Assembly (NCBI GenBank): GCA_905204935.1
Contig: CAJLBJ010000020.1
Location: 1-42,444 of the forward strand
DNA from: an uncultured Lactobacillus sp.
GTDB lineage: Bacteria; Bacillota; Bacilli; Lactobacillales; Lactobacillaceae
Length of the DNA: 42,444 nt
Reading direction: 5' to 3'
The notes under the pieces are model-generated. The model was given only the letters and a program-made list of their open reading frames with translations, searched no databases and was not told the origin of the DNA. Positions 30,524 through 38,975 of the stretch are shown here, piece after piece. The translations under genes and the position numbers were made by a program. Every line of letters begins with the position of its first letter. Position 1 is the first letter of the stretch.

Positions 30524-31462
30524 ATGAAAATCGCAATCGCAGGTGCCGGCGCCATGGGTAGTCGCTTTGGAATTATGTTAGCTAAAGGAGGCAATGAAGT
30601 TACTTTAATCGACGGTTGGCCTGCACATGTTGAAGCCATCAAAAAAGAAGGGCTAAAGGCAAATTTCAATGGTGAAGACATCACTGTTAATTTACCTATT
30701 ATGTTGCAATCAAAAGTTAGTGCACAAACACATGCTGACTTGATTATTTTGTTTACTAAGGCTATGCAACTTGATCAGATGCTTCAAGATATCAAGCCTT
30801 TGATTGCACAACATACTGAAGTTTTATGCTTATTAAACGGTATTGGTCACGAAGATGTTATTGAAAAATATGTTCCAATGGAAAAAATCTTTATCGGAAA
30901 TACTATGTGGACTGCAGGAATGGAAGGTCCAGGAAAAGTTAAATTATTCGGAAATGGCTCAATCGAATTGCAAAATCTAGGTAAAGGGCAAGAAGAAGCT
31001 GCTCAAAAATTAGCTGCTGTCCTATCTGAATCCGGATTAAATGCTAAATATTCTGATAATATTCATTACTCAATTTATCGCAAAGCTTGTGTCAATGGAA
31101 CGATGAATGGTTTATGTACTGTTTTAGATGTTAATATGGCAGGATTAGGACAAACTTCAACTGCACATGATATGGTTGTTACAATTGTCAATGAATTTGC
31201 TAGTGTTGCTAAATGCGAAGGAGTTAACTTGGATGTAGCAGAAGTTATTGCACATGTTGAATCTTGCTTTGATGCTTCCACCATTGGCATGCATTTTCCA
31301 TCCATGCACCAAGATTTAATTAAAAACAACCGTTTAACAGAAATTGATTATATTAACGGAGCAGTTTCGCGAAAAGGTAAAAAATATAACGTTGCAACCC
31401 CATACTGTGACTTTTTGACCCAATTGGTTCATGCTAAAGAACAAATCTTAGGCGCAAAGTAA
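30524..31462 (+). CDS. 2-dehydropantoate 2-reductase-like protein (ketopantoate reductase family)
   Basis: NADPH-dependent reductase family that turns ketopantoate into pantoate for coenzyme A. The 312-residue product has the Rossmann motif GAGAMG (7-12), an N-terminal nucleotide domain and a C-terminal ApbA_C domain with the lysine-bearing YRKACVNGTMN segment. Family members also reduce other 2-oxo acids, so panE is not certain. GAGGAGG precedes ATG 30524. It lies 30 bp before a polytopic membrane protein on the same strand. No other pantothenate genes are adjacent. Confidence 0.85.
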   Translation: MKIAIAGAGAMGSRFGIMLAKGGNEVTLIDGWPAHVEAIKKEGLKANFNGEDITVNLPIMLQSKVSAQTHADLIILFTKAMQLDQMLQDIKPLIAQHTEVLCLLNGIGHEDVIEKYVPMEKIFIGNTMWTAGMEGPGKVKLFGNGSIELQNLGKGQEEAAQKLAAVLSESGLNAKYSDNIHYSIYRKACVNGTMNGLCTVLDVNMAGLGQTSTAHDMVVTIVNEFASVAKCEGVNLDVAEVIAHVESCFDASTIGMHFPSMHQDLIKNNRLTEIDYINGAVSRKGKKYNVATPYCDFLTQLVHAKEQILGAK

Positions 31463-31492
31463 ATTAACAATAAATAAATGAGGATTGATTAT

Positions 31493-32530
31493 ATGAACGA
31501 AAAATTAACCCCAAAGTTATTCTTAAATAAGGTTTTGGCAGGGACTGCTACTGGAATCATCATTGGTTTGATTCCTAATGCTGTATTAGGCGCAATTTTA
31601 AAATTCTTTGGTGATAACAGCTTTGCTATCGCACTTAGTCAAATGGCTTTGATTTTCCAAATTGGTACTCCATTAATTATTGGTGCTCTAATCGCTTTAC
31701 AATTTGGTTTCCAACCAATGCCAATGATGGTTGTTGGTGGTGCGGCTTTCGTTGGCTCTGGTGTAGTTAAGTTTAATGCCCAAGCTGGTGCTTTCATCGG
31801 AGCTGGGACCGGTGATATCATCAACACAATGATCACTGCAGCCATTGCTGTTGGTTTAATCATGTTAATTGGCAATAAATTTGGCTCTGTAGCAATTGTA
31901 CTAACGCCAATTGTTGTTGGAACTGGTGCTGGATTAATCGGCTATTACCTTTATCCATATGTAACAATGATTACCGCAGCAATCGGGGATGGAATCAACA
32001 CATTTACAACTTTGCAACCAATTTTTATGAGTATTTTAATTGCTTGTTCATTTGCGTTGTTAATTATTTCACCAATTTCAACTGTTGCAATTGGATTGGC
32101 TATTCAATTAAATGGCGTTTCTGCAGGGGCTGCTGCTATGGGTGTAGCTGCTACAACAGTTGTTTTAGTGGTTAATTCTTGGAAAGTTAATAAACCAGGG
32201 GTAACAATTGCGATTGCTTTAGGAGCAATGAAAATGATGATGCCTAATTTGTTTAGAAAACCAATCATCTTAGTTCCTTGCTTCTTTACAGCTATTATCT
32301 CTGCAATTCCAGTTGCTTTACTTTCAATTTCTGGAACATCTGCTTCGGCTGGTTTTGGTCTAGTTGGTTTAGTAGGCCCGTTAGCCTCAATTGATGCCGG
32401 TTTAAACGTTATTATGGTACTTGTTTGTTGGTTAGTTGTACCTGTTATTGCAGCTTTAATCGGACAACTTATTTTTGAAAAAATCTTTAAACTTTATGAC
32501 CGTAAAGAAGTTTTTGAATTCTTAGGTTAG
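31493..32530 (+). CDS. PfoR/EIIC-like polytopic membrane protein (PTS_EIIC_2 family)
   Basis: A 345-residue integral membrane protein with about nine hydrophobic helices, rich in Gly, Ala and Ile. It resembles the PfoR/PTS_EIIC_2 group: membrane proteins related to PTS IIC components and sometimes called putative toxin regulators. No IIA or IIB domain is attached or encoded nearby, so ordinary PTS transport is not supported. The start is ATG 31493, 9 bases after GAGG; an in-frame ATG at 31478 would overlap that site. It is co-directional and closely spaced with the reductase, suggesting a carrier for that enzyme's substrate or product. This is an inference. Confidence 0.75.
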   Translation: MNEKLTPKLFLNKVLAGTATGIIIGLIPNAVLGAILKFFGDNSFAIALSQMALIFQIGTPLIIGALIALQFGFQPMPMMVVGGAAFVGSGVVKFNAQAGAFIGAGTGDIINTMITAAIAVGLIMLIGNKFGSVAIVLTPIVVGTGAGLIGYYLYPYVTMITAAIGDGINTFTTLQPIFMSILIACSFALLIISPISTVAIGLAIQLNGVSAGAAAMGVAATTVVLVVNSWKVNKPGVTIAIALGAMKMMMPNLFRKPIILVPCFFTAIISAIPVALLSISGTSASAGFGLVGLVGPLASIDAGLNVIMVLVCWLVVPVIAALIGQLIFEKIFKLYDRKEVFEFLG

Positions 32531-32552
32531 TTATATTTTTAAATACTCATTA

Positions 32553-32743
32553 CTAAAAATCATCATTAACACCTCCATAATGGTACCTATTTATGAACAA
32601 ATTATCGATCAAATTAAAACTTTGATTCGTCAAGAAACACTAAAAGAAAACGACAATCTTCCATCTGTTCGAGTGCTAAAGAACTAAAAATCAGTGCTCT
32701 CACGGTTAAAAAAGCTTATGATAGCTTAGAAAATGAATTTTAA
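32553..32743 (+). pseudogene. Remnant of a GntR (YtrA-type) transcriptional regulator
   Basis: Conceptual translation gives the N-terminal winged helix of a GntR protein in two frames. The first part reads LKIIINTSIMVPIYEQI then IDQIKTLIRQETLKE up to NLPSVR at about 32672. The second, after an apparent 4-base loss, reads AKELKISALTVKKAY and DSLENEF before a stop at 32741-32743. The position where ATG would be expected reads CTA, no ribosome site is present, and the rest of the HTH wing and all the effector region are gone. It is clearly non-functional, and it fills most of the 268-bp gap between the PfoR-like gene and rqcH. Confidence 0.8.
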
Positions 32744-32797
32744 AAAACTCTGTTTGTGTACAGCTTCAAAAAAGGCTAGGATACAAACAGAGTTTTT
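32743..32797. terminator. Long-stem terminator between the PfoR-like gene and rqcH
   Basis: A 15-bp perfect stem (32743-32757 with 32783-32797) has A and T runs on its two sides, so it can end transcripts from both directions. It ends just beside the rqcH stop codon. Confidence 0.85.
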
Positions 32798-32798
32798 A

Positions 32799-34499
32799 TT
32801 ATTCTTGATTTAAGGCCAGTTGTGTAATTAATTTTTCATCAGGGGTAACATATAAAGTCTTTTGACCTTCATAAATTACAAAACCAGGTTTAGCACCATT
32901 AGGCTTTCTAATTTTATTAACTGTTACATAATCTACGGCAACATTAGCTGACAAACGTGATTTAGAATAATACGCTGCTAGATTAGCTGCTTCTAATAGC
33001 GTTTGGTGTGAAGGTGTAGCACTATGAATAATTACATGTGAACCAGGGATATTTTTAGCATGTAACCAAACATCTGACTTCTTAGCGGTTTTAAGTGTTA
33101 ATTGATCATTTTGCAAATTATTTTTGCCGACCGATATCCTGGTACCATCACTTGACAAAAAGACTTCAGGCTGACTGAGTTTAACTTTTCGCTTAGTCTT
33201 TTTATGATTTGCCTTTAAATAGCCACCATTTTCTAATTCAAGCTTAATATCAGGCAAATCTTGTGGTTTAGCGATTTGTAATTGAGCCTCTAATTCTTCA
33301 AAATATGCAATTTCCGCTTTAGTTAGCTCAATTTGTTTTGTAATATGCACAACAGCATTTTTAAGCTTTTGATATTTTTTAAAATATTTCTGTGCGTTTT
33401 GTGCAGGATTTAACTGATTGGATAGGGGAATCGTGGTCATTTTTTCATTATCATAATAGTTTGGCAAACTAATCTCTAGCATTCCACGCTTAATTTGATA
33501 AAGATAAGTTGTCAACAATTCTCCATAGATCCGATACTTATCCGCACCTTTAGTTTGTTGTAATTCACGTGTTAACTTAGTTAATTTTAGACGATTACGT
33601 TTTAAATTAACATTAACAACATGTATTAAATTTGCACCTTGTTGTGCAACCCGATCTGTAGTTGCTTTTTGTTGATAATAAGCATCCAAAGCTAGACTTA
33701 GGGTAGTAAATGTTTGACATTTGTTTGTAAAAAAGGGTAAGACACTACTAAACATCATTTTATTTTCATGTTGATAAATACAAGGAGTTCCTTGCTTATC
33801 ATCTAAAAACTTTAAAAATTCTTGTCTTGGATTTATATTAGGAGCTTGCAAATACTGAGCTAATACAAATGCTGTGTTACGATCAAAACCTTGATAATTT
33901 TGCATTAATTCTTTAGCTAAACTTGTTAAGTCCTGTGTTAAATCGATGTCTTGCAATAGCGCGCTTGCATTAGATGCAAAAGGATTTACCTTTTCTTGCT
34001 TAGGCGGAGTACGATACGTTGCATTAGGTAAGAATGTCCGATAACGATTTTGATCCATTCCGACATGTTTAATAGTATCAATAATTTTTTGTTCTGCTTG
34101 ATTAATCAAAATAATATTACTATGCCGACCCATAACTTCAACGCTTAAAAGTAAAGGTAAGGCATCACCCAATTCATTACGCGTTAAAAAACTGAAATAT
34201 ACTACTCGATCATTTTCTAATTGTTGGATATCGACTAGTTTAGCACCTTCTAAATATTTGCGTAACATCATAGTAAAGTTTGTAGGGACTGGCGGATTAG
34301 TATAAGGAATTTCCGTTATTTGGAAACGCGCATAATTTGCATTGGCAGACAATAATAGTGGATAATTTGTTCTTTGGGCTCTAATTGTTAAAATAACTTC
34401 ATTTGGATATGGTTGCGAAATTTTAGTAACTCTACCGTCACACAGCCTGTTCTTAAGTTCAACAATCATTGCATGGGTAAAGAAGCCGTCAAATGCCAT
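32799..34499 (-). CDS. rqcH: Ribosome quality control factor RqcH (Rqc2/NEMF, FbpA family)
   Basis: RqcH binds split 50S subunits carrying stalled nascent chains and directs addition of alanine tails for degradation; older annotations call it a fibronectin-binding protein. The 566-residue product has the NFACT-N domain with the signature EVMGRHSN near residue 125, a coiled coil in the middle (about 290-420), and the C-terminal NFACT-R domain with KSDVWLHAKNIPGSHVII. I chose ATG 34499 because the family begins MAFDGFFTH and AAAGTGAG lies at good distance; a TTG start three codons upstream is less likely. Confidence 0.95.
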   Translation of the reverse strand: MAFDGFFTHAMIVELKNRLCDGRVTKISQPYPNEVILTIRAQRTNYPLLLSANANYARFQITEIPYTNPPVPTNFTMMLRKYLEGAKLVDIQQLENDRVVYFSFLTRNELGDALPLLLSVEVMGRHSNIILINQAEQKIIDTIKHVGMDQNRYRTFLPNATYRTPPKQEKVNPFASNASALLQDIDLTQDLTSLAKELMQNYQGFDRNTAFVLAQYLQAPNINPRQEFLKFLDDKQGTPCIYQHENKMMFSSVLPFFTNKCQTFTTLSLALDAYYQQKATTDRVAQQGANLIHVVNVNLKRNRLKLTKLTRELQQTKGADKYRIYGELLTTYLYQIKRGMLEISLPNYYDNEKMTTIPLSNQLNPAQNAQKYFKKYQKLKNAVVHITKQIELTKAEIAYFEELEAQLQIAKPQDLPDIKLELENGGYLKANHKKTKRKVKLSQPEVFLSSDGTRISVGKNNLQNDQLTLKTAKKSDVWLHAKNIPGSHVIIHSATPSHQTLLEAANLAAYYSKSRLSANVAVDYVTVNKIRKPNGAKPGFVIYEGQKTLYVTPDEKLITQLALNQE

Positions 34500-34534
34500 T
34501 TGCTTCAACTCACTTTCTTTTTTATATTAGTCTT

Positions 34535-34563
34535 ATTTTACCTATTTCCTTGCAAATGAGCAA
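34535..34563 (-). promoter_or_regulatory. Promoter for rqcH
   Basis: On the minus strand TTGCTC (34558-34563), 17-base spacer, TAAAAT (34535-34540). Confidence 0.6.
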
Positions 34564-34590
34564 AATAAACTTTTCCTATTAATTTGTAAT

Positions 34591-34623
34591 TTGCTTGCTT
34601 TTAATATGAGTTGTATTATACAA
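34591..34623 (+). promoter_or_regulatory. marR promoter with an overlapping palindrome
   Basis: TTGCTT (34591-34596), 17-base spacer, TATTAT (34614-34619). The -10 box sits inside TTGTATTATACAA (34611-34623), a 13-base palindrome. MarR proteins commonly bind such dyads over their own promoter, so this is a candidate autoregulatory operator. Confidence 0.5.
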
Positions 34624-34664
34624 TTAATAGAATAAAAGCACAAAGAAATTAAGGGGATAAAATT

Positions 34665-35096
34665 ATGAAAGAAGTCTTAGATAATTTGTGGAGTGTGCAA
34701 AAAAAATATCGTGAGCAGCTTCAAAAATTAACACGTGCTCATGATTTGACCATTGCTGAATGGGAATTATTACGTAACATCAAGGCCGGTGCTAGAACAC
34801 AAAAGGATTTAGTGACACAATCTAGCTTAGATGTTTCTACCTTAAGTCGACAATTGAACAAGTTATTAGATAAACAGATGATTTCTTTTCAAAAAATCCC
34901 TGGTGCCTTTCCTAATAGCAAAAAAAAGCATTCTTATAGCTTAACAACTAAAGGGGATGCGACCATTGTAAATCTTGAAAAAAATTTACATGAATTTAAG
35001 CAACATCTTTTTTTACATTGGTCAGCTGAAGAAGAAAATCTTTTAAAAATTTTGTTAAATAGATTGGCTAAAAGTCTTGAACGTGATAAGCTCTAA
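34665..35096 (+). CDS. MarR family transcriptional regulator
   Basis: A 143-residue winged-helix regulator with the usual helical dimerisation ends and a DNA-binding centre: TQKDLVTQSSLDVSTLSRQL for recognition and PNSKKKHSYSLTTKG for the wing. AAGGGGAT precedes ATG 34665. It diverges from rqcH and is followed by degV, whose upstream region carries a related ATACAA/TTGTAT dyad. The ligand is unknown. Confidence 0.9.
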   Translation: MKEVLDNLWSVQKKYREQLQKLTRAHDLTIAEWELLRNIKAGARTQKDLVTQSSLDVSTLSRQLNKLLDKQMISFQKIPGAFPNSKKKHSYSLTTKGDATIVNLEKNLHEFKQHLFLHWSAEEENLLKILLNRLAKSLERDKL

Positions 35097-35110
35097 AAGG
35101 CAGTGCTAGA

Positions 35111-35127
35111 ATACAAACATGTTGTAT
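35111..35127. promoter_or_regulatory. Inverted repeat upstream of degV related to the marR palindrome
   Basis: ATACAA, 5 bases, TTGTAT. It overlaps an extended -10 candidate for degV (TGATATGAT, 35127-35135). The half-sites are the same hexamers as in the marR promoter palindrome, in the opposite order. Confidence 0.4.
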
Positions 35128-35174
35128 GATATGATTGTATTGCGATAAATTTATAAAAGTAGGTGCAATTAATT

Positions 35175-36041
35175 ATGAAAATAGCTGTTGTAACAGACAG
35201 TACAGCCTATCTAACACCTGAACAGATTCGTGAAAACGATATTCATGTCGTGCCGATTCCTGTGGTTCTTGATGGTGAAGTTTATGATGAAGGTGTCGAT
35301 ATCACACCAGAAGAATTTTATGAAAAGTTACGAAATACTAAATCTTTTCCAAGTACATCTCAACCAGCAATTGGAAAGTTGATGGAATTATATGGTTCCT
35401 TAGCAAAGCAAGGTTATGATACTGTTATTAGTATTCATTTAGCTTCAACAATTTCAGGTTTAATTGGTTCTATTGAAACAGTCGCACAAGAGATGCACGA
35501 TATTAAAATTATTCCATTTGACTCAAAAATTACTGTAATGTTAATGGGAAATATGTGTATTCAAGCAGCTCGTATGGCTAAGGAAAATAAATCTGCAAAA
35601 GAAATTATTGCTCATTTGGAAGATTTACGAAAAACGGTCAAAGAATATTTTATTGTTGACGATTTACAAAATCTTGTTCGTGGCGGACGTCTTTCTAATG
35701 CTTCGGCATTTATTGGAAGTGTATTAAAGATTAAGCCTATTTTAACTTTTGATGATCAAACCGATAAAATCGTTGCTTTTGACAAAGTACGTTCCTCTAA
35801 GCGTGCTTTAAAGCGTGTGGAAGATTTATTTGAACAACGTCTCCAAGAGATAAACTATCCTTTACGTCTTATCGTAATCCATGCCAATGATGAAGAGGCA
35901 GCTATAGCTTGGAAGGAAGAATTAGCCCAAAAATATCCACAATATCCAATTGATATAAGTTATTTTGGTCCAGTTATCGGTACACATCTAGGCGAAAAAG
36001 CTTTGGCCTTGGCTTGGATGCGTGATATTGATAATAACTAA
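35175..36041 (+). CDS. DegV family fatty-acid-binding protein
   Basis: DegV proteins bind a fatty acid and, as FakB, present it to the kinase FakA for phosphorylation. The 288-residue product has the family start KIAVVTDSTAYLTPEQ, the ligand-contact SFPSTSQPA (about 57-65), the middle HLASTISGLIGS segment and FGPVIGTHLGEKALAL near the end. I chose ATG 35175; AGGTG lies about 10 bases upstream, and an earlier in-frame GTG overlaps that site. Which fatty acid it prefers is not readable. Confidence 0.92.
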   Translation: MKIAVVTDSTAYLTPEQIRENDIHVVPIPVVLDGEVYDEGVDITPEEFYEKLRNTKSFPSTSQPAIGKLMELYGSLAKQGYDTVISIHLASTISGLIGSIETVAQEMHDIKIIPFDSKITVMLMGNMCIQAARMAKENKSAKEIIAHLEDLRKTVKEYFIVDDLQNLVRGGRLSNASAFIGSVLKIKPILTFDDQTDKIVAFDKVRSSKRALKRVEDLFEQRLQEINYPLRLIVIHANDEEAAIAWKEELAQKYPQYPIDISYFGPVIGTHLGEKALALAWMRDIDNN

Positions 36042-36086
36042 TTTTATCTGAATAAGATTTTTGTCCAGATTTTTGAAGGTGCATTT

Positions 36087-36902
36087 ATGAAAATCAGCTT
36101 AGGTTTAAAAGCTAGTAGTACTAGTGAACAAGTCACAAATCGTTTAGCATATCATCCAGACGTTTTTGAATTTTTCACGAGTGAATATGATTTTACTACT
36201 GCCGGTAATAAACGCTTAATCGAAGCTATCAAAGAAGTTAAACAAGTAACTCCACGGATTATTTTACATCATCCGATGCGTTGGCAAGATCAGTTTACTG
36301 AGCTTGTTGCACCGCAAAAACAATGTCGCGAGCTTTATCATTTTGTTGAAGAAAGTTCTCAAAAATTATTAGAAATTGGTTTTACTTATGATGTTGATGT
36401 TTTGATTCACGGATCATATTCTCGTCAAACTGCAGATTATATTGCGCTTTATCCTAGCTTTGAATATGCGCGATTTGCAGTCTTCGAAAGAATTGCTCAT
36501 TTTCAAGAACTTGGTAAAGATCATGTTATGTTTGAAAACTCAATTTCAGATCTTTTTTATTATGGAGATGCCAAAGAAGAAGCCGATATTTTAGCTTTAG
36601 GATGTCGTTTAGCATTTGATACTTCCCATTGCTTCATAAAATGTCACGGTCAAAGCGATCAATTATTAGCGTCTCTAGCAAATCTAAAGAAAAATATTGT
36701 CCATTATCATCTTGTAGATTCGTATGGTCAAACACATGATAGTCTAACGCTTGGTCAAGGAAATATTCCTTGGAAAGAGGTTTTGCCATTATTAAATCCA
36801 ACTGCTAGTAGTATTTATGAAATAAATCTTGCAAATCAAAATGATGCCAAGGAACAAATCGCTAGTCATAAATATTTGACATCATTAGTGGCTTCATTAT
36901 AA
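36087..36902 (+). CDS. TIM-barrel protein of the xylose isomerase/AP endonuclease 2 type
   Basis: A 271-residue cytosolic protein with the sugar phosphate isomerase/endonuclease IV fold. Metal-binding-like residues appear at the expected strand ends: ILHHPMRW (about 58-65), IHGSYS, FENSIS (about 152-157), FDTSHCF (about 178-184), HYHLVDSYGQTHDSLTLG and a terminal YEINLA. The set of His, Asp and Glu suggests a working metal site. Whether it acts on sugars or DNA is undecided; the genomic neighbours (degV, signal peptidase) do not help. GAAGGTG precedes the ATG. Confidence 0.8.
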   Translation: MKISLGLKASSTSEQVTNRLAYHPDVFEFFTSEYDFTTAGNKRLIEAIKEVKQVTPRIILHHPMRWQDQFTELVAPQKQCRELYHFVEESSQKLLEIGFTYDVDVLIHGSYSRQTADYIALYPSFEYARFAVFERIAHFQELGKDHVMFENSISDLFYYGDAKEEADILALGCRLAFDTSHCFIKCHGQSDQLLASLANLKKNIVHYHLVDSYGQTHDSLTLGQGNIPWKEVLPLLNPTASSIYEINLANQNDAKEQIASHKYLTSLVASL

Positions 36903-36928
36903 TTTGCAAAAGGGAGTCCTTACCTTAT

Positions 36929-37510
36929 ATGAAAACATTTAAATTTATTTTAGGATGGCTTATACCAATCGCTATAGCCATTGCTTTATCGTTAGTAATT
37001 AAAACATATCTTTTCCAATTGGTACGTGTTGATGGTTTGTCAATGTATCCAAACTTGCAAAATAACGAATGGGTTATGCTGTTTAAACAAAGTAAAATCA
37101 AGCATGATTCAGTTATCGTTTTTGATGCCGATGGTGTTGATCCTAGTGCAAAAAAAGATGCTAAATATGTAAAACGTGTAATTGCAATGCCTGGTGATAC
37201 AGTAGAATATAAAGATAATGGAGATCTTTATATCAATGGTAAATTCAGTTCACAAAGTTATATTTCTAAAGAACAACAAAAAAAAGGAACATTGACATTA
37301 GAATTACCAGCAACTAGCCAATTCACGTTAGGAAGTGGACATAAATTTACTGTTCCTAAAGATGAATATTTGGTTTTGGGTGATAACCGTGCTAACTCAA
37401 ATGATAGTCGTTATTATGGTTTTGTCCCCAAAAAGAAAATATTAGGTGTTGTTAAAGTATTTTTCTGGAATAGCAAACGCCAAATTATTAATTCATATGA
37501 TGCAAATTAA
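36929..37510 (+). CDS. lepB: Signal peptidase I
   Basis: Membrane serine protease that removes signal peptides from secreted proteins. The 193-residue product has one N-terminal membrane helix (about 7-29), the catalytic Ser S38 in VDGLSMYP, the general-base Lys K82 in YVKRVIAMPGD, and the conserved GDNRANSNDSRYYGFV box. This is the short single-anchor Gram-positive form. GGGAG lies 13 bases before ATG 36929, somewhat far. It ends in a strong terminator. Confidence 0.96.
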   Translation: MKTFKFILGWLIPIAIAIALSLVIKTYLFQLVRVDGLSMYPNLQNNEWVMLFKQSKIKHDSVIVFDADGVDPSAKKDAKYVKRVIAMPGDTVEYKDNGDLYINGKFSSQSYISKEQQKKGTLTLELPATSQFTLGSGHKFTVPKDEYLVLGDNRANSNDSRYYGFVPKKKILGVVKVFFWNSKRQIINSYDAN

Positions 37511-37512
37511 TC

Positions 37513-37538
37513 AAAACTCGCTTAAGGGCGAGTTTTTT
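37513..37538 (+). terminator. Terminator of lepB
   Basis: AAAACTCGC pairs with GCGAGTTTT across 6 bases, followed by T residues. Confidence 0.9.
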
Positions 37539-37545
37539 ATTTGTA

Positions 37546-37650
37546 TTAGTACTTAGGGCGGTTTTTATTTAAAAATCCCACTTTCGATAATGTATATTAT
37601 GTAAACTAGATAAAAGATAAAATTTAGAAAACCGCCCTATTAGATACTAA
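37546..37650. repeat. Imperfect palindromic element of about 105 bp (MITE-like)
   Basis: The left end TTAGTACTTAGGGCGGTTTT (37546-37565) is mirrored by AAAACCGCCC (37628-37637) plus TATTAGATACTAA (37638-37650); the inner 10 bases match perfectly and the outer part with small gaps. A second small dyad, ATAAT-GTAT-ATTAT (37587-37600), lies at the centre. The interior is A/T-rich without coding potential. The lepB terminator and the leftward operon's terminator flank it. Together they fill the 235-bp gap between lepB and the peptidase pseudogene. It could be a miniature inverted-repeat element or the joined ends of a deleted insertion sequence. Confidence 0.6.
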
Positions 37651-37652
37651 AC

Positions 37653-37689
37653 AAAAAAGCATGTTAATCTATGAAAAACATGCTTTTTT
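37653..37689 (-). terminator. Terminator of the leftward ydcF-nrnB-peptidase operon
   Basis: AAAAAAGCATGTT pairs with AACATGCTTTTTT, giving a T run on either strand; its position fits the leftward operon. Confidence 0.85.
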
Positions 37690-37745
37690 AACCGAAAAAA
37701 TCTGAATTTAAAACTCAGTGTAAATTTTAATCAATAAGTTATTGA

Positions 37746-38963
37746 TTAAGCAATAACCACAGCATAACGTGTTAAATTATACGAATATGCCAATGAATTT
37801 TCTAAAACCCAATAGCTGTCGGCAGCTGGATCGACTACATGATAATAGCCAGGTTTAAAGCCATCTAAAGTCATTACGTGGCTATTATCGATGCCAGTTC
37901 CCCAAAAATATTGATGATATTTAGGTGCTGCAAAATGCAGCGTTACATAAACAACAACTGGATTTCCAGCACGCAATTGTTGTTTTAAATCTTCCAAGCT
38001 TGCACCTGAAATATTGCGGACATTACTAAATTTTTGGCCCCAAGTGGCTAATGGTGCTGGATAAATCGATTGAAAAACGTTTGCTACAACTGTTTGATAA
38101 CTACCACCAAAGCCTTCATTAGGATTTCCACTAGCTGAAATGGGCATTGTTTGAATAAAACTTGCTAAACTATAATTAGTCGCATATCCTTTAAAATGCA
38201 GTGCTTCAAGCAATGAACTTGCCTCATAGGCCATTTCACCAACTTGATGATATTGATTAATATAAGGAACATTCAATAAGACAGGCTCATCATTATTGTT
38301 ATTGTCATTATTACCGCTGTTATCCTTTGCTTGTTGTGTTGTTTGCTGTTGTAATACCGTTGAATTTAAATTGGTTTGTGTAGTTTGATTAATTTGATTA
38401 ATTTGAGACTTTTGCCTTACATTTGCTTGTTGTGCTTGTTGTTTTAATTTTTCTTCTAAAGCTTTGATTTGTGCATCATATTGGTACAATGCAATAATGT
38501 ATTAATTGTTGATGTTAATATGTCATATTGTTTACTTGAATAAACTAGTTTTTGTTGCATCAATTTCGTTAAAAAGGCCTTGAGCCTTTCACTTTTAGCT
38601 TGAATTTGTTCTTGTGTAGCACTCGCTAAATCTTTTATAGTTAAGGTTGTCAAAGTATTTTAATTTCTAATCTGACCTGTTTTTTAATGGCAACTTGATA
38701 AATCCGCTTTACATGTTGAGAGCTTTGTTTGGGCTCTTGTTGAATTAATTTTTTTAACCCCAATATTTTTTGGAAATATCTTTAGTTTGTAGCAAACTTT
38801 GCGTTGTTTGCTTAACTTGAGTTATTTTTTCTTGCTCCGCCCTCTTTTGAATTTCATGTTGAGTCCTAATTTGATGTTGTTTTACTAACCAAATTCCACC
38901 ACCGCTCAGACACAAAATCCCAATAATTATTAAAATACTTCTTTTTATAAAATTCTTTTTCAT
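37746..38963 (-). pseudogene. C39-like peptidase with membrane anchor, broken by three single-base deletions
   Basis: Reading leftward from ATG 38963, four segments in shifting frames form one protein of about 406 residues if one base is restored at three places: near 38766-38771 (A run), 38658-38661 (A run) and about 38495. Segment 1 has an N-terminal membrane helix (KRSILIIIGILCL). A polar coiled-coil and Gln/Asn-rich linker follow, then a C-terminal Peptidase_C39_2-like domain (LLNVPYINQYHQVGE onward) with a His in DNSHVMTLDG and Asp in YHVVDP. The expected catalytic Cys position reads MAYEASS, so Cys appears replaced by Tyr (TAT). It starts 12 bp after nrnB and probably belonged to that operon. 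Confidence 0.8.
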
Positions 38964-38975
38964 AGTATTTTTCTA

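Noticed and set aside
36047..36075. Possible hairpin ATCTG/CAGAT followed by T residues between degV and the TIM-barrel gene
   Set aside because: The stem is only 5 bp with a long loop, too weak to call a terminator.
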